Positions 1-7,036 of a stretch of DNA of 14,841 nucleotides are shown here, in pieces. Source of the stretch: a bacterium (GTDB lineage: Bacteria > Desulfobacterota > Anaeroferrophillalia > Anaeroferrophillales > Tharpellaceae); the NCBI GenBank assembly GCA_029935295.1, contig JAOZKP010000039.1, forward strand, positions 1 through 14,841, given 5' to 3'. Numbering within the stretch: the stretch's first letter is position 1; each line of letters begins with the position of its first letter. Both the position numbers and the translations under genes were made by a program. The notes below the pieces were generated by a model. That model saw only the letters and a program-made list of their open reading frames with translations. It was not told the DNA's origin and ran no database searches.

Positions 1-41
1 CTTATATTGAAAATTGAATGACTGCCATAACGGTATTCCAC
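1..41 (-). CDS. tnpA: IS200/IS605-family TnpA transposase, 5' end only (runs off window)
   Basis: On the minus strand a GTG at 41-39 opens a frame reading MEYRYGSHSIFNI to the window edge. This closely resembles the N-terminus I know from a common group of IS200/IS605 single-strand Y1 transposases, which typically begin with a Y-R-x-G-S-H-[ST]-V-F-N-I stretch before the YHFVWVTKYR core. The core and the HUH and Tyr catalytic motifs would lie outside the window. A strong purine-rich ribosome site (GGGGGAGG) lies just before the GTG, and the only nearby upstream ATG frame closes at once with TAG. The family moves by single-strand excision and insertion guided by subterminal hairpins, and such a hairpin lies at 92-110. 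Only 13 residues are visible, so the family call rests on a short match. Whether the gene is intact cannot be seen. Confidence 0.7.
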   Translation of the reverse strand, partial: MEYRYGSHSIFNI

Positions 42-91
42 TACACCTCCCCCATATATTCGTTAGATTGGGAATATAGCAGATAAATATG

Positions 92-110
92 ACCACCTCA
101 AAGCGGTGGT
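92..110 (-). mobile_element. Subterminal hairpin, probable left end of the IS200/IS605 element
   Basis: The arms ACCACC and GGTGGT pair perfectly around a 7-base centre. In the minus reading the centre is GCTTTGA, so a further C-G pair can form above a G/A mismatch. An imperfect stem with a mismatch or bulge just ahead of tnpA is typical of IS200/IS605 left ends. It sits between the TSUP stop codon (123-125) and the tnpA start. The exact element end and its flanking tetranucleotide cannot be set from one end. The same stem could also act as a weak terminator for the cluster; in the minus direction no clean T-run follows it, while on the plus strand it is followed by TTTT. Confidence 0.55.
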
Positions 111-122
111 TTTAACCTTTGG

Positions 123-908
123 TTAGAGACTAATAAAGTAATCCGCAACCATAAAAATACCGGTTATGAAAAGCGCCCAGTAAACAATTTTCTGGAAAAC
201 TTCTGCATTTACCCGATTGTGAATGATCTCTCCGACGAAAATTCCGACAAAAAGAAACGGGAGCATCCAGATTAGATACGTGACATCCGCACTCATTGAT
301 ACGTGACTAAAAATGACACCGGAGACATTATGAAAAAAGGCTTGAAAGGTTGCATCTGTCAAAAATAGAATCGTATTAAGAGTAAGCCATAAAAGGCTCA
401 AAGTTGCCCGAAACGCTCCCTTCTCTGGCAGTTTTTTTGTCGCATAGAAGACTATAAACGGCCCGCCGGTGGCAAATGCCCCATGAATCACCCCCCCTAA
501 GAAGAGCAACAGGTAGTATATCTGCGGCGGCGGATTAAGTCTCGCTTCTGCCTTAAAGTAGGCTTTGCTCAGCTGTAGAACGGCAGTTATAATGATGAAT
601 ATCCCTAAAATCAGTTTCAGCATTTCCGAAGGAAAGTTATTGAAAAAATAGATTCCTAGAGGCATTCCCGCCCCGGCGAGAATGACGATGACAAAAAACT
701 GCCGAAACTGGATCCGTTTAAATTTAGTGCTTACGATATAGAGAGAAAGTATCCACCCGATAATCGCCAACAAAACTTTTGCCTTATGAATGCCAAGCAG
801 ATAGGTGATAAACGGGAATGCGAGGATAGTACACCCGAACCCGGTAATCGCTTCAACCGCATGGGAAATAAAGATTATAAGACCTGTCAAAAGGAACGAG
901 ATATCCAT
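123..908 (-). CDS. TSUP (TauE/SafE-type) membrane carrier
   Basis: A 261-residue polytopic membrane protein with about eight hydrophobic segments, the usual size for the TauE/SafE/TSUP family (PF01925). Two family signatures are visible in the two halves: EAITGFGCTILAFPF near residues 19-33, and GGVIHGAFATGGPFIV near 138-153. Members carry sulfite, sulfonates (taurine, sulfoacetate) or other small organic anions across the inner membrane; the substrate here is not readable. The ATG at 908 has AGGA about 7 bases upstream. It is the last gene of the minus-strand series, 70 bases after the GltS-like gene, so it may export or import an anionic product of the cluster. Its stop lies only 12 bases from the foot of the putative insertion-sequence hairpin, so the C-terminal codons may have been altered by the insertion. 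The family call is firm; the role is inferred. Confidence 0.85.
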   Translation of the reverse strand: MDISFLLTGLIIFISHAVEAITGFGCTILAFPFITYLLGIHKAKVLLAIIGWILSLYIVSTKFKRIQFRQFFVIVILAGAGMPLGIYFFNNFPSEMLKLILGIFIIITAVLQLSKAYFKAEARLNPPPQIYYLLLFLGGVIHGAFATGGPFIVFYATKKLPEKGAFRATLSLLWLTLNTILFLTDATFQAFFHNVSGVIFSHVSMSADVTYLIWMLPFLFVGIFVGEIIHNRVNAEVFQKIVYWALFITGIFMVADYFISL

Positions 909-978
909 TATATTCCTATTCTAAAACTGTTCAATTTACTGCATTTACAGCCTAATCTACCCTGAAAAACAGCAAAAT

Positions 979-2400
979 TTACTTTGCGTTATCTGCCGGC
1001 AGACTCCTTTTGAAAAAAAACTTCTGCATGATAAACATCAACAGGAAAAACACCACACAGTGAGCAAAAATGATTTTAGCCAGGCCTATGGTTCCGAGCC
1101 AGGGTGCCGTCGGCATCATGGCATACATTATATATAGAGGCATCAACAGAGCAAGCTGAACCGATGTGGCTAATCCGGTTTCTACAGAAACTGTGGTTTT
1201 GAACTCAGGATCAGTGATTCGCAGCAGAATCAAGCTGTTGGACACGGTTCCGGTCAGCATACCAAAAGTTGAGAGAAACCTCTCTAAGCCGAACTTATCC
1301 AGACGCGTTGAAAACCACCACACGGTACTACTGGCAATCACGGCAATCAACACAACCGTAATCAGCATAGGCCCAATATACCTGGTTAAAGCGGCAAATT
1401 TGACCCCCAGAAGGCAGCAAACAATTACATAATCAACGCAGAGGCCGGTGAGCCGGTTGATGGTGCCACTGTCGATCTGATGGCCAGCGCCGCTCTTATT
1501 AATCAGCACTCGCGTCAGAATTCCGCCGAACAGACCCCAGATGTAGATCAGATTAAAGGTCAGCATACCGTATGCAGGCGGCAGAATAAAATACTTAAGG
1601 ACATAACAGATCCCCCAGCTGACGCCGTAAGCTAAGGCTCCTAGAGCAACGTGAAAGGAGAGGGAATCGAGATTGGCGCTGTGAGTTACCTGGTTCCCCA
1701 TCGATTCAGTTTTATCTTTAGCAATTATGCCGCGAAGAAAAGCTTTATCGAGACCATCACTACTGGTGTAAGCGGCAAGCCCCTTGCGAATGCCCCAGTT
1801 AGCAATCGGAACGCCGACAAATGCGGCTACGATATAACCCATCGCCGCGTATGTGACCCCCAGAGTAACCACATCCTGCATCCCGCATTTCTCCCATATT
1901 TGAGCATAGGTAGTTGCGGAGCCTGGACCCCCGGCAAAGCCGATACCGGCCAGAAAACCGGTCGCGGTTTCAAGAGATGCACCGGTTACCGCATTCCAAG
2001 CGGAGATCACCCCAAAACCAATAAGCAGCTGTAACATATAGACGGCGGCGTAAAGTAGCCCAATCCATAAGGTTCCCCGGAATATCTCCCTGCCCATGCC
2101 TTTACCGTCACCATTACCACCCTTGATCGCCGACAACCCGATTAGCGTAAAAGCGAGGCTGAAGAACAGGTTGGTCAGGTTGATAAAGGTACCAAATTCG
2201 ACCCTGACCCAACCGTCCGGACTGGGATAACCGATTACGCCGAGATTGATTAGCAGCATACCGACCAATCCTGCCAAAAGGCTTGAAGGAAACAAGAATT
2301 TCTGGAAAAACGTGACTTTACTTCGGACTACAACTCCAACGGGGATAAGGATTGAAGCCCAGATAAAGGCTATAATATATGGGGTTAAGAGTTTTTCCAT
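979..2400 (-). CDS. GltS-fold (sodium/glutamate symporter-like) carrier
   Basis: A 473-residue protein with ten or more hydrophobic segments in two related halves. The first half has a glycine-rich re-entrant motif (AGIGFAGGPGSATTYAQIW, about 151-169). The second has the counterpart FGMLTGTVSNSLILLR (about 379-394) followed by DPE. These match the layout of the ESS/GltS sodium:glutamate symporters, whose E. coli member is about 70 residues shorter. The extra length lies partly in a hydrophilic loop around 203-245. Divergent members of the family are not proven glutamate carriers, so the substrate is left open; a carboxylate fits both family and context. The ATG at 2400 has a strong AGGAGG site 7 bases upstream. 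A GC-rich stem-loop (2480-2501) separates it from the ligase gene, which may lower or decouple its expression. Confidence 0.8.
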   Translation of the reverse strand: MEKLLTPYIIAFIWASILIPVGVVVRSKVTFFQKFLFPSSLLAGLVGMLLINLGVIGYPSPDGWVRVEFGTFINLTNLFFSLAFTLIGLSAIKGGNGDGKGMGREIFRGTLWIGLLYAAVYMLQLLIGFGVISAWNAVTGASLETATGFLAGIGFAGGPGSATTYAQIWEKCGMQDVVTLGVTYAAMGYIVAAFVGVPIANWGIRKGLAAYTSSDGLDKAFLRGIIAKDKTESMGNQVTHSANLDSLSFHVALGALAYGVSWGICYVLKYFILPPAYGMLTFNLIYIWGLFGGILTRVLINKSGAGHQIDSGTINRLTGLCVDYVIVCCLLGVKFAALTRYIGPMLITVVLIAVIASSTVWWFSTRLDKFGLERFLSTFGMLTGTVSNSLILLRITDPEFKTTVSVETGLATSVQLALLMPLYIMYAMMPTAPWLGTIGLAKIIFAHCVVFFLLMFIMQKFFFKRSLPADNAK

Positions 2401-2512
2401 TTGTTAAACCTCCTGGTGTTGGCAAAGAGACGATATCGTAATTTCTAGCAGATGGGCTAAGTACACAATATTGGATTTAGACCCCGGAGAATTCCGGGGT
2501 CCATAACTGTGA
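2401..2512 (-). other. 112-base intergenic gap between ligase and GltS-like gene
   Basis: This spacer holds the GC-rich stem-loop at 2480-2501 and the strong AGGAGG site of the following gene. I see no convincing -35/-10 pair on the minus strand, so read-through from the ligase gene is the simplest way to transcribe the carriers. Confidence 0.5.
2480..2501 (-). terminator. GC-rich stem-loop after the acyl-CoA ligase gene
   Basis: Nine-base arms GACCCCGGA and TCCGGGGTC pair perfectly around a 4-base loop, 11 bases past the ligase stop codon. On the minus strand it is followed by TCTAAATCC, not a T-run, so it is not a classical intrinsic terminator. It may instead be a partial attenuator, or a 3' stabiliser or processing site between the ligase and the transporter genes. 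Confidence 0.5.
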
Positions 2513-4081
2513 TTATTCATCAGTGAGGCGATCATAACAACCGCTGGTCAGATCCTCTCTCTCCTGCAGAATAAGAGCTTTCCTGATCTTACCTGTGGGG
2601 GTCGTCGGAAAGCTCTCTTTGTACTCGACATAGCGCGGCACCTTAAAATCAGCAAGATTTTTAACGCAATGGGCAATGATTTCTGCGGGAGGAATTGTCT
2701 CGGAGCTTTCACCCAGGGCCGGAACGATATAGGCTTTAACCTCCTCTTTGCGATCCTGATCCGGAACCGGAACTACGGCAGCAGAGAGAATCTTGGGATG
2801 GCTCATCAGAACATTTTCCACTTCCACGGCGGCAATATTGTCTCCAGCTCGTTTGATCATCTCTTTAATGCGCCCGACGATGTAAAAATAGCCCTGTTCA
2901 TCTTCTCGAAAAAGGTCTCCGGTTCTGAACCATTCACCGGAAAAAGCTGCATCAGTTGCCTCAGGCTTATTGTAATAGCCTACAAACATGCCCGGCCCAC
3001 TAACCCACAGTTCACCGGTCTCCCCTTGCACCACTTCCTGGCCAGCTTCGTCAACGATCTTGACGGTACGAAAGGCGGTCGGCTTGCCGACAGAACCAGA
3101 ACCACTCATATGACCGTCTTCAAGCGGCATAACGATACCAGGCCCGATCTCAGTCATACCGTACCCCTCTCTGAGAGGTGTATTAAAACGCTCTTCAAAA
3201 GCTTTATGAATACCTTTAGGAATCGCACCACTGAAGAGTATTCTCAAGTTGTTTTCCTTATCTTCTGGGTATTCCGGCTGCTTAAAAATCCAGTAGGAGA
3301 GCAGGGCCCAGGATACGGTGATGCCATATTTACGAATAGTCGGCATAAATTTTGACGGACTGTAGCTTCGGGCCACTACCATCTTCATCCCTTTCATAAT
3401 GCACATAAGCAGTTCCCAGGGCGGATCCATATAGTAGAACGGCTCAACACAGAAAAACACATCCCTTTCGCTCATCTTCTGGGCCGCAACCCAAGCTAAG
3501 GTCTGCCAGTATTCGTGCGTCAGCAGACAGCCTTTGGGAAATCCGGTTGTGCCCGAAGTGTATTGAATACTTATCAAATCATCTTCACCAACCTCTACCC
3601 CACTAAACTCTGTCGCAGCGGTCAGGGCAAGACCTGGCAGATTCGGTCCGATGTCACCAGCTTCAACACCAACCGAAAACAGTATCTTAATGTCGGGTGT
3701 ATTATCCTTTACCTGTTTGAAAACCGGTGCGTATTCATCGGCTATAACGAGACCGACAGAGTCAGAATCATTGAGAGCATACTCTAAATCTTCGCCTTGG
3801 AGCCGAATATTTAAAGGCACCGCAACGGCTCCGATTTTAGCCAGAGCCAGCCAGACAAAAATAAATTCAGGGCCGTTGGCGAGCATCATCGCAAAGTGAT
3901 CACCTTTGCTTATACCCGCCTTCTGCAGAATGACAGCATATTGATTAACCGTATCGTTCAATTGTCTGTAGGTATAAGATTTATCCTCTGTAATAAAATA
4001 GAGCATCTCATTACTGGCGAAACGATCCACCGCTTTCTCAAGCAGGGTTGCAATATTCTTTTCTATTCCGTCAATACTCAT
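2513..4081 (-). CDS. AMP-forming acyl-CoA ligase (ANL superfamily, CaiC-like)
   Basis: A 522-residue cytoplasmic enzyme expected to activate a carboxylic acid with ATP and CoA through an acyl-AMP intermediate. All core motifs of the adenylating superfamily are present and in order: the phosphate-binding loop YTSGTTGFPKG (174-184), YGMTE (307-311), TGD (387-389), the hinge region GRIKEMIKRAGDNI (403-416) and the C-terminal catalytic Lys in PTGKIRK (K498). Length is normal. Overall it resembles crotonobetaine/carnitine-CoA and medium- or long-chain acyl-CoA ligases, but substrate specificity cannot be read. The ATG at 4081 has AAGGAG 6-7 bases upstream. It follows the CocE-like hydrolase gene by 24 bases, so a natural reading is that it activates the acid that hydrolase releases. 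No beta-oxidation genes are in the window. Confidence 0.9.
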   Translation of the reverse strand: MSIDGIEKNIATLLEKAVDRFASNEMLYFITEDKSYTYRQLNDTVNQYAVILQKAGISKGDHFAMMLANGPEFIFVWLALAKIGAVAVPLNIRLQGEDLEYALNDSDSVGLVIADEYAPVFKQVKDNTPDIKILFSVGVEAGDIGPNLPGLALTAATEFSGVEVGEDDLISIQYTSGTTGFPKGCLLTHEYWQTLAWVAAQKMSERDVFFCVEPFYYMDPPWELLMCIMKGMKMVVARSYSPSKFMPTIRKYGITVSWALLSYWIFKQPEYPEDKENNLRILFSGAIPKGIHKAFEERFNTPLREGYGMTEIGPGIVMPLEDGHMSGSGSVGKPTAFRTVKIVDEAGQEVVQGETGELWVSGPGMFVGYYNKPEATDAAFSGEWFRTGDLFREDEQGYFYIVGRIKEMIKRAGDNIAAVEVENVLMSHPKILSAAVVPVPDQDRKEEVKAYIVPALGESSETIPPAEIIAHCVKNLADFKVPRYVEYKESFPTTPTGKIRKALILQEREDLTSGCYDRLTDE

Positions 4082-4105
4082 CTTTAGCTCCTTTATATTA
4101 AAATT

Positions 4106-6007
4106 CTATTTATTAGAAACCTGTTTAATAACGGGCAGATCGATAAATGAGGCGTAATCACTGTTTCTGAAGATCGTAACCGTCGGATCCCCTTCCAGGG
4201 GAATACGATCAAAATTGCCTTTGTCAGCACCGGCAATAGCGATACGAATGCGATGTCCTTTTTTAATCAAAACCGAGGTTGGAATCATCTCAAAAGCAAG
4301 TTCCGCTATCTCACCCGGCACTAAAGGCTGAGCATCTTTTTTTACAAAGGAGTGGTACGGGGTAGACTGTTTAATATAAGGGTTCTGCGACTCCTTTCGA
4401 TGGATAACACGCAGCCCACCTTCGGTAATCAACCGGCTTTTTCCGTCTTGATCAACATCTTCAAAGTACGCAATCAGAACCCCATCTTTATGATCGGAAG
4501 ATACATACAGGGTTACAACCGGATGTCCGGTGATCTGCATATCTGTACCTAGAGGCGAACTATCATAGGTCAACATTCTCTTATCCATGTCGCCGCGATT
4601 GTCGTAGTTCAGAACCGGGCCACCAGCACCGGTAGTCCAGCGGCTTTCAGGACCGGTAGTAACGTCAAAATCAACCTTATATTTATCGAAAGCACTATCA
4701 TTAACCGGCCTCTCTGAAGACAACTTAAAACCCTCCTGCAAAAACATACGTAAGCTCCGGGAGCCGGCAGGCGGCCAGACATCGGTCTCCTTATAAACCT
4801 CTTCACCAAGGTTGAAGTAAGTAATGGCTGACCACTTATCAACTCCATTATCCGCCCCCTTCAGATAGTGATCAAAGAAGTCACCGGCCATCTCCCACTG
4901 ATCATGTTCACTCGGTAAAGGAGCCAGAATTTTGTCACTTACTACATAAGGGCTGGCATGTGAACGCCCACCATGGTTAGATCCGAGAATCAGAATTTTC
5001 ATCGGATTACTATAATTGAGAAACTGAAGGATATTGGAGTCTGAAAGCCCACCATCGTACCAACTGCACATTTTAAGCATGGCAACATTGGATTTTTCGA
5101 TTCTATCTTTAAGTCTCACTGTTGAAATATCTAAAGTTGAGATGCCCGAATCACCCCACTCCTGATCAATAAATTCAATCGGAGTCCCTTCTTTAGCCAC
5201 ATCTGAGTTTTGGGCATGCTGCGCGATCGCTTTCGCCAACATCTTCCCATCAGTGTCGGCATCGACCGGTCGAATTGCCCGCCCCAGCATCTGCCACTGA
5301 TTATTATCGAGCATTTTCACATAAGCACCCCACTTGTTAATTACGGCAGCAGCCGAGAGTCCATAGGGTTTGGCATAGGTCTTAAAATGATCGAGATAAC
5401 CGCCACCCCAAGGGAAGATGGCCTTCACCGCCGGATGGTTTTGAGCCGCGAGGAGTTCCGCATTAGTACCGGGATATGATATGCCATAAGCCCCGATCTT
5501 CTGGTTACTCCAAGACTGTTTAATCACCCACTCGGCAACATCGTAATGATCCCGGGCCTCAGTCGGACCCCATTCGATAACGCGGGTCCCGTACGATGCC
5601 CCGGAGCCACGAACATCGACATCAATGATTGCATAACCATGGGAGAGGAGAACCATATCATTGGCATTTAAGAGCGGCAGATCCTGCCACTGCTCAGGAT
5701 TGGGAGCAAGCCCTGGGTTCTCGACTATGGCCTTGCGGGAAGAGCGATAGTAACGGGTTAAATGAAGCAGTGCCGGGATTTTATCACCAGATTTATAGCC
5801 ATCCGGCACTGTAATATCCGCAGCTAATTTAACTCCGTCACGCAAAGTGATGTATAATGATTTCGTCGTTCCCTGATTTTGGGCTCCGGCTGGCAGTGGT
5901 AAAAACAGACAAACCAACAGAATGACCGCTAACGACAACGTTATTAATGTTCTGTGATTATAATTTATGCAGTTTCCTTGATTATGGTTGAACTTAATCT
6001 CTTTCAT
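4106..6007 (-). CDS. Secreted CocE/NonD-type alpha/beta hydrolase (X-Pro dipeptidyl-peptidase S15 fold)
   Basis: A 633-residue hydrolase with a signal sequence: a long polar and basic N-region, a hydrophobic core near residues 22-37, and a likely cut after AGA. It is therefore exported to the periplasm or beyond. The catalytic domain has DVRGSGAS, the nucleophile elbow GAYGISYPG (Ser about 177), WYDGG (Asp about 318) and GSNHGG (His about 345). The Asp-to-His spacing agrees with the cocaine-esterase triad. The C-terminal third, with its GHPVVTLYVSS stretch and IRIAIAGAD near the end, fits the PepX_C jelly-roll. Family members cleave esters, amides, beta-lactams or X-Pro peptides. A TTG three bases upstream also extends the frame; I prefer the ATG at 6007, with AAGGGA about ten bases before it. 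It lies 25 bases from the amidohydrolase-like gene and 24 from the ligase gene, so co-transcription is likely. Substrate unknown. Confidence 0.88.
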   Translation of the reverse strand: MKEIKFNHNQGNCINYNHRTLITLSLAVILLVCLFLPLPAGAQNQGTTKSLYITLRDGVKLAADITVPDGYKSGDKIPALLHLTRYYRSSRKAIVENPGLAPNPEQWQDLPLLNANDMVLLSHGYAIIDVDVRGSGASYGTRVIEWGPTEARDHYDVAEWVIKQSWSNQKIGAYGISYPGTNAELLAAQNHPAVKAIFPWGGGYLDHFKTYAKPYGLSAAAVINKWGAYVKMLDNNQWQMLGRAIRPVDADTDGKMLAKAIAQHAQNSDVAKEGTPIEFIDQEWGDSGISTLDISTVRLKDRIEKSNVAMLKMCSWYDGGLSDSNILQFLNYSNPMKILILGSNHGGRSHASPYVVSDKILAPLPSEHDQWEMAGDFFDHYLKGADNGVDKWSAITYFNLGEEVYKETDVWPPAGSRSLRMFLQEGFKLSSERPVNDSAFDKYKVDFDVTTGPESRWTTGAGGPVLNYDNRGDMDKRMLTYDSSPLGTDMQITGHPVVTLYVSSDHKDGVLIAYFEDVDQDGKSRLITEGGLRVIHRKESQNPYIKQSTPYHSFVKKDAQPLVPGEIAELAFEMIPTSVLIKKGHRIRIAIAGADKGNFDRIPLEGDPTVTIFRNSDYASFIDLPVIKQVSNK

Positions 6008-6032
6008 CAATAAATTCCCTTTGCTCCAAATA

Positions 6033-6983
6033 TCAACCTAAGTTAAATAGTTGCTGTGCATTATCATAAAGCCACTTCTCTTTGACTTTATCTTTTAACG
6101 GCAGGCCTTTAACTTCGTCGACAATCTGCGTCAGCGGCAACGCCAGCTCTCCAACCCCGGAACCGAATACGATCTGATCCTGCAACAGGGTGTTTGCAAA
6201 CTGTATCAGCATTTCAAAGCCTGATCCCGGCACCGAAAGATATTTAGGACGATGAGAAGAGGTATCGATATAGATATTGCGATGGCGGCGGGCGACACCC
6301 ACCAGCTCCGGCACCCAGGGCCAACCACCACAGGTTGCCACAATTTTCACCTTGGGAAAATCCCGGGCGACTTTATCCAAGTTCCGGGGATGGCCAACTT
6401 CCATAGGCAGTTCGGTATTGTAACTCATTGCCGTATAGCAGAAAACCGGCACATCAAGAGAGGTTGCCAGAGCGTAGCAAGGGTAATAGCGGGGGTCAGT
6501 GGCAGGAATACCCGACTTAAATGAATTAACATGCAGGGCGACAAAACCGGATGATTTAATTGCCTTTTCAACTTCATCAAGAGCCTTATTCACATCGATA
6601 AAAGGGTTAAACACTGCCGTCCCTTTTTGCTTTTCCGGCACCCGGGCAATGCGCTCGTGAGTTTTATCGATCTCAACATCATCAAGCAAGCCCCACACAA
6701 TTCCAGCCTTATCGAGCTGAGCTTTATATTGTGAATCAGTTGGAGTAATTTTGTCGGCCAGCCCGACAAGATATGTTTTGAATTCGCCAGCGGACAGTTC
6801 AGCCCCCTTTTTTTCAAGATCCTCAAAACTACAGCCCAGAGCATTAGCCCATAGATCTCCGAAGATGTGTCGATAGTTGGCAAGCCCATCTCCTTCACCG
6901 TTCATAACAAAAAAGCTCATATTTTCCGCCAGCTCATCGGCAGTAAGCGGCGCATCAAGCCTTACATCAATTACTTTTTGCAT
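6033..6983 (-). CDS. Amidohydrolase-fold protein (Amidohydro_2-like) lacking the usual metal ligands
   Basis: A 316-residue protein without a signal peptide. From residue 145 on it follows the Amidohydro_2 (ACMSD-like) TIM-barrel pattern: GHPRNLDKVARDFPKVKIV, GGWPWVPEL, NIYIDTS, QIVFGSG and the final YDNAQQLF. The family's zinc or metal ligands, however, are not at their expected places. The N-terminal D-x-H-x-H is DVRLD (R8, D10), the mid-barrel His is Tyr183 (FCYTAM), the His before GGWPW is Cys218, and the Asp of FGSDYP is Gly276. Classical metal-dependent hydrolysis is therefore unlikely; a binding, scaffolding or altered chemistry role is possible. The ATG at 6983 has AGGA about nine bases upstream. 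It sits between the RND gene (52 bases) and the secreted hydrolase gene (25 bases). The fold call is fairly firm; the function is unknown. Confidence 0.8.
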   Translation of the reverse strand: MQKVIDVRLDAPLTADELAENMSFFVMNGEGDGLANYRHIFGDLWANALGCSFEDLEKKGAELSAGEFKTYLVGLADKITPTDSQYKAQLDKAGIVWGLLDDVEIDKTHERIARVPEKQKGTAVFNPFIDVNKALDEVEKAIKSSGFVALHVNSFKSGIPATDPRYYPCYALATSLDVPVFCYTAMSYNTELPMEVGHPRNLDKVARDFPKVKIVATCGGWPWVPELVGVARRHRNIYIDTSSHRPKYLSVPGSGFEMLIQFANTLLQDQIVFGSGVGELALPLTQIVDEVKGLPLKDKVKEKWLYDNAQQLFNLG

Positions 6984-7017
6984 TGTGGTTGTCCTGTTTA
7001 TGTTTTATATGTTTATT

Positions 7018-7036
7018 AAAATTGTGTTACAATTTT
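7018..7036 (-). promoter_or_regulatory. AT-rich perfect inverted repeat at the RND stop codon
   Basis: AAAATTGT and ACAATTTT form perfect 8-base arms around 3 bases, touching the stop codon of the RND gene. As RNA it is a weak hairpin; as DNA it has operator-like symmetry. It lies 35 bases before the amidohydrolase-like start, so it could mark an internal regulatory point or a transcript processing site. No clear promoter hexamers flank it. Confidence 0.3.

Noticed and set aside
92..113. Intrinsic terminator for the ten-gene cluster
   Set aside because: In the minus direction the stem is followed by CATATTTATC and not a T-run; the neighbouring tnpA start makes a transposon-end hairpin the better reading.
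2669..3355. Plus-strand open frame of 228 codons opposite the acyl-CoA ligase gene
   Set aside because: Antisense shadow of a well-conserved ANL enzyme; the product resembles no family I know.
6005..6010. TTG start for the CocE-like gene
   Set aside because: It precedes an ATG directly; the ATG is the more usual start and changes the protein by one residue only.
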